A stretch of DNA of 12,560 bases. It comes from Gemmatimonadota bacterium. Its GTDB lineage: Bacteria; Gemmatimonadota; Gemmatimonadetes; Gemmatimonadales; GWC2-71-9. The translations under genes and the position numbers were made by a program. The stretch covers positions 1-12,560 of the forward strand of contig SMVY01000042.1 of the NCBI GenBank assembly GCA_004357415.1, given 5' to 3'. Shown here piece after piece: positions 6,260 to 12,560 of this stretch. Below the pieces are notes generated by a model that was not told where the DNA came from, did not search any database, and was given only the letters and a program-made list of their open reading frames with translations. The first letter of the stretch is position 1; every line of letters begins with the position of its first letter.

Positions 6260-6678
6260 ACCGCCGGGCCTTCGTCGAAGTGTCCCTCACGGTGCTCGGC
6301 TCCGCCGCGATCGGTGGCTGCGCGTCGCTCCAAACCGTGCCCGTGACTCCCCAACGCGGTCGGGCGCGGATCGTGGTGCGCAACTATCCGTCGCTCGACC
6401 GCCAGGGCGGATCGCTCAAGGTGCTTCCCGACGGATGGACCGTCCCGCTCTACGTCTTGGCGGTTCCGGGGGGCTACGTGGTGGTCAGCCCCATCTGTAC
6501 CCATCAGGGGTGCACCGTCGGCATCGAAGGCAGCCACCTGGTGTGTCCCTGTCACGGCTCGACCTACACGCGGGACGGGGCCGTTGTCCGGGGACCCGCC
6601 GAGGAACCGTTGAGGCGGTTCCCGTCAACCCTCCACGGTGACGGTGTACTTGAGATCGATCTGGTGGGTGCGGCGTGA
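6256..6678 (+). CDS. Periplasmic Rieske [2Fe-2S] protein with Tat-like signal and lipobox
   Basis: The product has 140 residues. The N-terminus has NRRAFV (2-7), which fits a Tat signal and so export after cluster insertion, then a hydrophobic run and IGGC (19-22), an acceptable lipobox. The cluster motifs are CTHQGC (81-86) and CPCHGS (97-102): Cys81, His83, Cys97 and His100 would bind the cluster, and Cys86 and Cys99 would form the disulfide known from bc1-type Rieske proteins, which suggests a high potential. No cytochrome b, cytochrome c1 or dioxygenase partner is present, so it is not part of an ordinary bc1 operon here. It overlaps the di-haem gene (ATGA) and the porin gene (GTGA). It probably exchanges electrons with the di-haem lipoprotein in the periplasm; that link is inferred from gene order. 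Confidence 0.92.
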   Translation: MNRRAFVEVSLTVLGSAAIGGCASLQTVPVTPQRGRARIVVRNYPSLDRQGGSLKVLPDGWTVPLYVLAVPGGYVVVSPICTHQGCTVGIEGSHLVCPCHGSTYTRDGAVVRGPAEEPLRRFPSTLHGDGVLEIDLVGAA

Positions 6679-7850
6679 GCGGTGTTGCCCGGACGGTCGC
6701 GGCCTGTTTCGTCTTACTCGGCGGTTGGGCAACGGCCCTCCAGTCGCAGGAGGACACCACCGAGGTAGACCGGCCCATGGTGCGAGGTGACATGTACGAC
6801 AAGCCATACTTGGCGCAGTTGGCGGGCCGGACCGCCGTCGGCGGCTACGTCGACCTCCAGGCCAGGTACGCCAGGGTGGATGGCGTCAAGGAGGAGTTCA
6901 CCTTTCTGGCCCAGCGCTTCAATCTGTTCTTTGCCAGCCAGGTGAGCGACTTCATCCGCTTTGCCGCGGAACTGGAGTTCGAGGACGGCGCCGAAGAGAT
7001 CACCCTCGAGTTCGCCGCCGTCGATTTCATGATATCACGCGCGCTTGCTTTCCGGGCCGGGATGATCCTGACACCGTTGGGCAGGTTCAACCTGTCGCAC
7101 GACAGCCCGCTGAACGAATTCACCGATCGGCCGCTGGTGTCGACCCAGGTATTCGGCGTGGCCCTGTCGGAGCCGGGGATCGGGGCGCTGGGGATCTTTC
7201 CGGTGGGGTCCTCCGGACGGATCACCTATCAGGTCTACGCCGTCAACGGATTCGATGACGATCTCATTACGGTATCCGACGGCACCAGAATCCCTGAAGG
7301 CCGTCGCAACTTCGAGGACAACAACAACTCTCCGTCGTTGGTCGGCCGGGTGGCGTGGAGTCCCCGAATCGGCATCGAGTTGGGGGCCTCGCTACACACG
7401 GGTCCCTACAACGTGTTCCAGCTGGACGGGATGGAGATAGACCAGAAACGCAACCTGACGATCTGGGTGCTCGACCTCGAGGCCGACTTCCTGGGCATCC
7501 GCTGGGAGGGTGAAGGCGGGCAGGCTCGTATAGACGTCCCAGCCGGCCTGTTGGGGATCTTCGCCGAGCGGCAACAGGGATTCTATTTCCAGGGCATGTG
7601 GGACTTCGGGCGCCAGTGGATCCGGACCATGCCCAAGTCGTTCTTCTCCGTGGGCGCCCGCGTGGACCTCCTCGATCTCGATGCCGATATCTCGGGAGAC
7701 AGCGTCAAGCAGATCTCGCTGGGGTTCAACTTCCGCCCCACCGGTGAAACCGTCTTCAAGTTCAACTACGTTCGCGGACGAGCTCGGGACCGGTTCAACA
7801 ACCCCAGCGACTTCGCGGATTTCCTGTTTTCCGTCGCCACCTATTTCTAG
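6675..7850 (+). CDS. Outer-membrane beta-barrel porin
   Basis: Starting at a GTG that overlaps the Rieske stop (GTGA), the product has 391 residues. It carries a signal peptide (Arg6 then a hydrophobic run to ATA at 19-21). The mature part shows alternating amphipathic strands, many aromatic residues and acidic or Asn-rich loops, and it ends in VATYF with a C-terminal phenylalanine, the mark of proteins assembled by the BAM complex. Features such as VGGYVDLQARY near the N-terminus and FRAGMILTPLGRFN resemble phosphate/anion-type and related substrate-specific porins (Porin_O_P-like), but no specific family is certain. There is no TonB box or plug domain, so it is not a TonB-dependent receptor. 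Its location between the redox proteins and feoB suggests it admits iron or a small chelate through the outer membrane. Confidence 0.85.
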   Translation: MSGVARTVAACFVLLGGWATALQSQEDTTEVDRPMVRGDMYDKPYLAQLAGRTAVGGYVDLQARYARVDGVKEEFTFLAQRFNLFFASQVSDFIRFAAELEFEDGAEEITLEFAAVDFMISRALAFRAGMILTPLGRFNLSHDSPLNEFTDRPLVSTQVFGVALSEPGIGALGIFPVGSSGRITYQVYAVNGFDDDLITVSDGTRIPEGRRNFEDNNNSPSLVGRVAWSPRIGIELGASLHTGPYNVFQLDGMEIDQKRNLTIWVLDLEADFLGIRWEGEGGQARIDVPAGLLGIFAERQQGFYFQGMWDFGRQWIRTMPKSFFSVGARVDLLDLDADISGDSVKQISLGFNFRPTGETVFKFNYVRGRARDRFNNPSDFADFLFSVATYF

Positions 7851-7860
7851 TTCGGATCCC

Positions 7861-8907
7861 ATGACCGACCCAGCCCAGAATCTGATCGTCTTCGCCCTCA
7901 TCGTCGCAGCCCTGGCAATCCTCTTCTGGCCCAAACGCGGACTGGTCGCCCTGGTCGCCAGTCATCTCCGGGTGACCGACCGCGTGCGCATGGAAGACAC
8001 GCTCAAACATCTGTACAAGGCTCAGAGCTCCGGTCGAATCGGCTCCATCGAAAGCGTCGCCGGCGCTCTCGGCGTCCCCCGCTCGAAGGCCGTGCGGCTG
8101 GTGGCCAAGCTCGAATCTTCCGGCTTGATGCAGACCACCGATCGAGGCCTGCTGCTGAGTGCCGACGGGCGGGCTTACGCCCTCCGGATCGTACGGTCTC
8201 ATCGTTTGTGGGAGCGATTCCTGGCCGACCGGACCGGCTTGACGCCGGCTGACTGGCACGAGGAAGCCGAGCGCCAGGAACACACGCTGAGCCCCGAGCA
8301 GGCCGAGGATCTCTCCGCCCGGATGGGACACCCGCGCTACGATCCGCACGGCGATCCGATACCCACCGATCGGTTGGAGTTGCCCCCCGCCGCCGGCGTT
8401 GCCCTGACGGCGCTGGTGCCGGGCCAAGCCGGCCGGATCGTTCACCTCGAGGACGAACCGCGGGAAATCTACCAGCACCTTGTCGACCAAGGCCTGGCGC
8501 CCAACATGGAAATCCTGGTGCTCAGCACCGGGCCCGATCGCATCAGCTTTCGCGGCGACGGGCGGGACCACGACCTGGAACCCATCGAGGCGGCCAACAT
8601 CACCGTCGTGCCGCTCGCCGTGCCCCATCCAGCCGCGGTGGACACGGTACAACACACGCTGGCCGAAGCCGAACCGGGCCAGTCGGTGACGGTCGCGGGT
8701 ATTTCCCCAGTGTGCCAGGGTCGGCAGCGCCGCCGCCTTCTCGACCTCGGCGTGGTGGTCGGCACCACCATCCGGGCCGAGTTCCGGAGCGCAACCGGTA
8801 ACCCGGTGGCCTATCGCATTCGCGGTGCGCTGATCGCCCTCCGCAAGCAGCAGGCCGAGTGGATCCTGGTGGAGCCGGCGGCAGCGGTGAGTGAGGGTGC
8901 CGCATGA
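7861..8907 (+). CDS. Membrane-anchored DtxR-type metal sensor fused to two FeoA/SH3 domains
   Basis: From ATG 7861, 10 nt after the porin stop, the product has 348 residues. Residues 7-23 form one transmembrane helix, followed by PKRG, so the rest should be cytoplasmic. Next comes a DtxR winged helix (about 44-105, starting MEDTLKHLYK), then the metal/dimerisation domain (about 106-168) ending in DPHGDPIP exactly as in the first repressor. All ligand positions are kept: Asp46, His114, Glu118, His133, Glu137, Glu140 and His141. An SH3/FeoA-like domain follows (about 180-253), and then a second, typical FeoA domain (about 263-338) with GRQRRRLLDLG and a closing ALRKQQAEWILVE. The recognition helix (PRSKAVRLV) differs from the upstream paralogue. 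It replaces a free FeoA before feoB, whose start overlaps its stop (ATGA). It may regulate FeoB, DNA or both; its function is not established. Confidence 0.88.
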   Translation: MTDPAQNLIVFALIVAALAILFWPKRGLVALVASHLRVTDRVRMEDTLKHLYKAQSSGRIGSIESVAGALGVPRSKAVRLVAKLESSGLMQTTDRGLLLSADGRAYALRIVRSHRLWERFLADRTGLTPADWHEEAERQEHTLSPEQAEDLSARMGHPRYDPHGDPIPTDRLELPPAAGVALTALVPGQAGRIVHLEDEPREIYQHLVDQGLAPNMEILVLSTGPDRISFRGDGRDHDLEPIEAANITVVPLAVPHPAAVDTVQHTLAEAEPGQSVTVAGISPVCQGRQRRRLLDLGVVVGTTIRAEFRSATGNPVAYRIRGALIALRKQQAEWILVEPAAAVSEGAA

Positions 8908-11123
8908 CGAAAATCATGCCCGCTCCCTGCCATGGTTGCAGCGCCAACCGCAGCGATCAATTGGTTCAGCTGGGGCTCGACCCGACACGGTGGGATTACT
9001 TCGTCGCCCTGGCAGGCAACCCCAACACCGGCAAGAGCACGGTGTTCAATGCATTGACCGGACTGCGGCAGCACACCGGCAACTGGCCCGGCAAGACCGT
9101 CGTGCGGGCCGAGGGCGTGTTCGAACACGCCGGCAAGCGGGTCAAGGTCGTGGACCTGCCGGGCACTTATTCGCTCCAGGCGGGAAGCAGCGACGAGGAA
9201 GTCGCTCGCGATTTCATTCTCTTCGGTGAGCCTGACGTCACCGTGGTGGTAGTCGACGCCACCAGACTCGAGCGCAACCTCAACCTGGTGCTGCAGATCC
9301 TCGAAATCACCGACCGGGTCGTGGTATGCCTCAATCTCATGGACGAGGCCAAGCGACACGGCATTGCCGTCGATCCCAAGAAACTCGCCCGCGAGTTGGG
9401 GGTGCCGGTGGTACCGGCGGCCGCCCGCCAGGGCGTGGGTATCCCGGAACTGAAGGCTGCCATGGACGACGTCGCCGGCCGTCGAGTCACCCCGACACCG
9501 TTTCGCATCGAGGAGTATCCGGCCGATGTCGGCCTAGCCGTGGGGGAGCTGACCCCGGTGGTAGAGCAAGCCTTTCCGGGGTTGCCCAACGCACGCTGGG
9601 TGGCCCTCCGGCTGCTCAACGCCGACGCCCGAATCGAAGAAGCCGTCAGGTCCGGCACCATCGGATCCGGTCCGGAGACCATTGTGGGTGACGATGATTC
9701 GGTGGTCGATCAGCTCCGCGAGACGGTGCTCGAGAGCGCCTCCTCCGAGCGATGGAAGCTGAGTGCCAACTTCCAGGATGCGCTCTCACGAACCCTGTAC
9801 GACACCGCCGAAGCCATCGCCCAGCGCTGTACCTTGACCGGGGGGAAACGGCTGAAGTTCGACCTCGACCGGACACTCGACGGGCTCCTTACCAGCCGCT
9901 GGCTGGGGTTCCCCCTGATGTTGCTGATTCTCGCGGTCGTCTTCTGGCTCACCATCGAAGGGGCCAACGTCCCCTCGGCCATGCTGGCCACCGTGTTGAT
10001 CGACAAGGCGCACCCGTTCCTGGTAGGCGTCGGGGCCACGGTCGGCATGCCGTGGTGGCTGAGCGGATTTCTGTTCGACGGGGTGTACTTGGCCACGGCG
10101 TGGGTGGTGAGCGTCATGCTGCCGCCGATGGCCATTTTCTTCCCCCTGTTCACTCTGCTGGAGGATTTCGGCTACCTGCCCCGCGTGGCCTTCAACCTCG
10201 ATTCACTGTTCCAGCGATCCGGGGCGCACGGCAAGCAGGCCCTTACCATGTGCATGGGGTTCGGCTGCAACGCGGCCGGAGTGGTGGCCACGCGAATCAT
10301 CGATAGTCCCCGCGAACGGTTGATCGCCATCATCACCAACAACTTCTCGCTGTGTAACGGACGGTGGCCGACGCAGGTCCTGATCGCCACCATCTTTATC
10401 GGTGCCTTGGTGCCCGCCTCCATCGCCGGCCTCGTGGCTGCGTCGGCCGTGGTGGCCATCGCGGTACTCGGCATCGTCTTCATGTTCGTCACGTCGTGGT
10501 TGCTGTCACGCACCGTCCTGCGCGGTGAGGCGACCTCGTTCTCGCTCGAACTGCCGCCCTACCGGCCGCCGCGGATCCTGCAGACTCTGTACACCTCGCT
10601 CATCGATCGCACGCTCATTGTGTTGTGGCGCGCGGTGATCTTTGCGGCACCCGCCGGAGCGGTAATCTGGCTCATCGCCAACGTCCACATCGGCGGCTCC
10701 AGCATCGCCCAGCTTTCCGTTGACTGGCTCAATCCGCTGGGGATCCTCCTCGGCCTCAATGGGGTGATCCTGCTGGCCTACGTCGTGGCCATTCCGGCCA
10801 ACGAGATCGTCATCCCAACCGTGCTCATGCTCACGGCGTTGACGCTGCAGTTGACGGGGGTGGGGAGTGGGACCGGGGTCATGTTCGAGCCGGATTCGGC
10901 CAATGCCATCGGCGACCTCCTGCGGGCCGGCGGATGGACCCTGCTGACGGCGGTCAACCTCATGCTGTTCAGCCTGCTGCACAACCCGTGTTCGACCACC
11001 ATCTACACCATCTACCGGGAAACCGGCAGCGCCAAATGGACCGCCGTGGCCACCATGCTGCCACTGGTCATCGGGTTCGCCACCACGTTCGTGGTGGCCC
11101 AGGTGTGGCGCCTGGTGGTGTAA
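8904..11123 (+). CDS. feoB: Ferrous iron transporter FeoB
   Basis: The 739-residue product imports Fe(II) across the inner membrane. The N-terminal G domain has G1 GNPNTGKST (38-46), G3 DLPG (84-87) and G4 NLMD (144-147). A helical regulatory segment follows (roughly 160-310), then the transmembrane part from about 335 to the end. The two Gate regions are recognisable: GFGCN near 453 with CNGRWP near 485, and an IPANEIVIP helix with HNPC near 695 and an IYRETGS loop. An extra feature is CHGC at 9-12, before the G domain. The CNGRWP motif replaces the CSARLP of the E. coli protein, placing this in a different FeoB branch. No feoC is present; the preceding fusion gene supplies FeoA domains and overlaps by 4 nt. 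It is the last gene of the operon, followed by a hairpin at 11159. Confidence 0.97.
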   Translation: MTKIMPAPCHGCSANRSDQLVQLGLDPTRWDYFVALAGNPNTGKSTVFNALTGLRQHTGNWPGKTVVRAEGVFEHAGKRVKVVDLPGTYSLQAGSSDEEVARDFILFGEPDVTVVVVDATRLERNLNLVLQILEITDRVVVCLNLMDEAKRHGIAVDPKKLARELGVPVVPAAARQGVGIPELKAAMDDVAGRRVTPTPFRIEEYPADVGLAVGELTPVVEQAFPGLPNARWVALRLLNADARIEEAVRSGTIGSGPETIVGDDDSVVDQLRETVLESASSERWKLSANFQDALSRTLYDTAEAIAQRCTLTGGKRLKFDLDRTLDGLLTSRWLGFPLMLLILAVVFWLTIEGANVPSAMLATVLIDKAHPFLVGVGATVGMPWWLSGFLFDGVYLATAWVVSVMLPPMAIFFPLFTLLEDFGYLPRVAFNLDSLFQRSGAHGKQALTMCMGFGCNAAGVVATRIIDSPRERLIAIITNNFSLCNGRWPTQVLIATIFIGALVPASIAGLVAASAVVAIAVLGIVFMFVTSWLLSRTVLRGEATSFSLELPPYRPPRILQTLYTSLIDRTLIVLWRAVIFAAPAGAVIWLIANVHIGGSSIAQLSVDWLNPLGILLGLNGVILLAYVVAIPANEIVIPTVLMLTALTLQLTGVGSGTGVMFEPDSANAIGDLLRAGGWTLLTAVNLMLFSLLHNPCSTTIYTIYRETGSAKWTAVATMLPLVIGFATTFVVAQVWRLVV

Positions 11124-11158
11124 GGCGGGCTGGGCCTGGACTTGCTCCCAAACGCAAA

Positions 11159-11193
11159 CGAGGCCCGACCGTCTCCATGACGGCCGGGCCTCG
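11159..11193. terminator. Hairpin terminator between convergent genes
   Basis: CGAGGCCCG (11159-11167) pairs perfectly with CGGGCCTCG (11185-11193). Inside, CCGT (11169-11172) pairs with ACGG (11180-11183), leaving one A/C mismatch and a 7-nt loop. On the minus strand the hairpin is followed by TTTGCGTTT, so it suits Rho-independent termination of the beta-barrel gene that ends at 11215. On the plus strand it lies 35 nt after feoB but lacks a T-run, so it may only stabilise or partly terminate that transcript. Confidence 0.8.
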
Positions 11194-11214
11194 CGCTGCC
11201 AGCGATCCGTTCGC

Positions 11215-11847
11215 TTAGCCGCCGAGCGGAATCCTCACCCCGAAGACTACGGGGAACAGGTTCGTGCTCGTCCCCTCGGTAAAGATCAACACCCACCGGC
11301 CCTCGAAGAACAGGTAGAGGCCACCGATCGGCGCGGCGCCACCTACGACGCCTGACAGGGCACCGTCGGTCGAGCTCGCGGTGCCAGTCGGGTCCTCCGT
11401 GGTACCAAAGGCATCGCAATCAACTCCTGAACACTTGGAGTTGACGAACCCGCCACCACCGCCGACCCAGATGTCGAGCGTGGCCTTGTCTCCACCCTGG
11501 CCGATGTTCGGGTGCAACATGGCGTACGCTATCCCGTAGATGTTGTTCAACTTGGCTTCGAACGACGTGGTCGCGCCGACCCCGAAATCCTTGAAACTGG
11601 ATGACCCGTAGGAGAGATCGAATCGCAGGCCGACTGGTGACTGCCCCCCTGCGAACCGGTAAGCCACGTGGCCGTCTACCAGCCAACCGGTGTTGAGGAC
11701 GTTACCGGCGTCGCCGGTCGGGAACACACCGCCAACGCCGATGCCGATGGTGATTGGGGATTGCTGCGCATTCGCGGTGGAAACGGGCGCAACCAGCACA
11801 GCCAGTCCCATCACCGCACCTAGCAAACCGACAGACAGTCTTCTCAC
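11215..11847 (-). CDS. Small outer-membrane beta-barrel protein of unknown function
   Basis: The GTG start at 11847 is chosen because GAGGAGG lies about 4 nt upstream; an ATG at 11877 is in frame but lacks such a site. The product has 210 residues with a clear signal peptide (MRR, a hydrophobic core, ANA before Gln28). The mature part is made of alternating amphipathic strands rich in Gly, such as ITIGIGVGGVFPTG, VGLRFDLSYG and ATLDIWVGGGGGFV, and ends FGVRIPLGG. The size suits an eight-stranded barrel like OmpW/OmpX or the 'outer membrane protein beta-barrel' families. Cys139 and Cys144 sit in one probable loop and could form a disulfide. It is convergent with feoB and shares the hairpin with it. 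No function can be assigned, and it need not be linked to the iron operon. Confidence 0.8.
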   Translation of the reverse strand: MRRLSVGLLGAVMGLAVLVAPVSTANAQQSPITIGIGVGGVFPTGDAGNVLNTGWLVDGHVAYRFAGGQSPVGLRFDLSYGSSSFKDFGVGATTSFEAKLNNIYGIAYAMLHPNIGQGGDKATLDIWVGGGGGFVNSKCSGVDCDAFGTTEDPTGTASSTDGALSGVVGGAAPIGGLYLFFEGRWVLIFTEGTSTNLFPVVFGVRIPLGG

Positions 11848-11885
11848 TGGTCCTCCTCTGTGTTGGGCCCGCGCCAACCTGCCTC

Positions 11886-11903
11886 GGACAAACGGTCTTG
11901 TCC
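11886..11903. promoter_or_regulatory. 18-nt perfect dyad in the leader of the beta-barrel gene
   Basis: GGACAA (11886-11891) and TTGTCC (11898-11903) are perfect 6-nt arms around ACGGTC. The element is about 40 nt upstream of the GTG start at 11847, a position that suits a repressor operator or an RNA hairpin in the 5' leader. No regulator family is recognised from the half-site. Confidence 0.35.
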
Positions 11904-12022
11904 TAGGTAGGCACCGGGTGGAGAGCTACCACTATGATTGGTGAACCGTAGCAACGATAAGCCGTAACTTGCGATCACGCCAGCCCTTCTCCTGCATGGG
12001 GTTGGTCCGGGGGCCATAATAC

Positions 12023-12039
12023 CCGACTATTTTTGTCGG
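12023..12039. repeat. Short inverted repeat with AT-rich loop
   Basis: CCGAC (12023-12027) and GTCGG (12035-12039) flank the loop TATTTTT. It lies in the AT-richer patch of the divergent non-coding region, about 120 nt upstream of the NTF2-like gene. With 5-nt arms it could be chance; a regulatory role is only possible. Confidence 0.25.
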
Positions 12040-12155
12040 CATTACACCCATTTTTTGGCGCTGGGGGACAGGATGGCGCCGTCCCGGCCGGCCCCTTGCC
12101 CCCGCTCGTGGCCCGGGAGATCTTGGGTTCGGCAGCCACTCTGCGGAGCCTCCCA

Positions 12156-12560
12156 GTGACCGATACCGCCTCTTCTTCCCCCGATCGGGCCGCAATGGCC
12201 CGCCGCCTGGTCGACACCTTCGGCCGCGGCTGGGCCCGCCAGGACGCCGAGCTGCTGCTGTCGGTCTTCAGCGACGCCGCCGTGTTCCGTGAGGGGCCCT
12301 TCGGCAAGGCCCACGAGGGCCTGGCCGCCATTCGCGGCTACTGGGCCGACATCTCCTACCACCAGTCAGAGGGGACCTTCTCGTCCGGAGAGATCTTTAC
12401 GGCCGGACCCTGGTTTTCCGTCGAGTTCAAATCGGTCTTTCGCCGCCGCCGGACGGGCGAGTGGGTCGATGTCCGCGGTGCGCTGTTCTGCGAGACGGCA
12501 GACGAGAAGATCTCCGAGATGCGGATGTACTGGCACCGCTGGACCAGAGGGCGCGAGGTC
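12156..12560 (+). CDS. NTF2-like / SnoaL-like domain protein (C-terminus cut by window edge)
   Basis: A GTG at 12156 with GGAG at 12145-12148 (7-nt spacing) opens a frame of 135 codons that reaches the right edge without a stop. The protein begins with a helix (ARRLVDTFGRGWARQDAELL), then SVFSDAAVFREGPFGKAHEGLAAIRGYWADI (about 36-66), then strands such as WFSVEFKSVFRRR and WVDVRGALFCETADEKISEMRMYWHRW. This helix-helix-strand order and the F-x-D-A-x-F / G-x-x-A-I-x-x-Y-W pattern are those of SnoaL-like members of the NTF2 superfamily, a cone-shaped fold used by small enzymes and ligand-binding proteins alike. No catalytic role can be deduced. No signal peptide is seen, so it is likely cytoplasmic. 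It is divergent from the beta-barrel gene. Confidence 0.8.
   Translation, partial: MTDTASSSPDRAAMARRLVDTFGRGWARQDAELLLSVFSDAAVFREGPFGKAHEGLAAIRGYWADISYHQSEGTFSSGEIFTAGPWFSVEFKSVFRRRRTGEWVDVRGALFCETADEKISEMRMYWHRWTRGREV

Larger units (their letters stand above)
11848..12155. other. Non-coding divergent region (308 nt)
   Basis: This stretch lies between the start codons of the minus-strand beta-barrel gene and the plus-strand NTF2-like gene, so it must hold promoters for both. I saw no hexamer pair with convincing spacing in either direction. It holds an 18-nt dyad at 11886-11903, a 17-nt dyad at 12023-12039 inside an AT-richer patch (about 12015-12056), and a very GC-rich segment after that. 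No tRNA, small RNA or coding signature was recognised. Confidence 0.6.

Noticed and set aside
7795..8655. A long open frame on the minus strand (286 codons) antisense to the DtxR-FeoA fusion gene.
   Set aside because: It mirrors a well-supported plus-strand gene in GC-rich DNA, shows no domain or signal and has low-complexity composition typical of shadow frames.
11902..11911. TCCTAGGTAG as a possible second DtxR operator.
   Set aside because: It lacks the TTAGG/CCTAA half-sites with the right spacing and only contains a short CCTAGG palindrome.
1..12560. tRNA, rRNA, insertion sequences, phage or attachment sites.
   Set aside because: No cloverleaf, rRNA-like segment, transposase or integrase motif, or flanking direct repeats was seen.

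Overview
The window is GC-rich and gene-dense, from a diderm (Gram-negative) bacterium: it encodes a lipoprotein with a lipobox, a Tat-type Rieske protein, a porin ending in phenylalanine and a small outer-membrane beta-barrel. The mix of proteins is reminiscent of Gemmatimonadota or a similar poorly cultured phylum, but that placement is an impression and not a result.

Layout. (1) Minus strand, 1-1629: a small regulator-like protein resembling the RsbRD N-terminal domain, then a family 2 membrane glycosyltransferase that runs off the left edge. (2) Plus strand, 1722-4221: LD-carboxypeptidase (S66), an 84-nt array of drifting heptamers, an alpha/beta hydrolase that starts exactly where the array ends, and a Nudix hydrolase of the CoA-pyrophosphatase type overlapping it by 4 nt. 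(3) 4222-4367: a regulatory region with a 20-nt dyad, a sigma70-like promoter and a DtxR/IdeR-type operator placed over the -10 and start point. (4) Plus strand, 4368-11123: a tightly packed six-gene operon. The genes are a three-domain DtxR-family regulator, a di-haem c-type lipoprotein (DHOR/DUF1111), a Tat/lipobox Rieske protein, an outer-membrane porin, a membrane-anchored DtxR-FeoA-FeoA fusion, and FeoB. Four of the five junctions are 4-nt ATGA/GTGA overlaps and the fifth is a 10-nt gap. (5) 11159-11193: a strong hairpin between convergent genes. (6) Minus strand, 11215-11847: an outer-membrane beta-barrel protein. (7) 11848-12155: non-coding. (8) Plus strand, 12156-end: an NTF2/SnoaL-like protein, cut by the right edge.

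How it works together (inference). The large operon reads as a metal-controlled ferrous-iron uptake unit spanning both membranes. The porin would admit the ion or chelate, the di-haem protein and the orphan Rieske protein would handle Fe(II)/Fe(III) redox chemistry in the periplasm, and FeoB would carry Fe(II) across the inner membrane. The first DtxR protein would repress the operon through the operator next to its own promoter. The most unusual part is the gene directly before feoB: a complete DtxR-type metal sensor tethered to the inner membrane by one N-terminal helix and carrying two FeoA/SH3-like domains, where a short free FeoA is normally found. Both end genes, and the glycosyltransferase in particular, are partial or use non-ATG starts, so a simple ATG-to-stop ORF search misses them.
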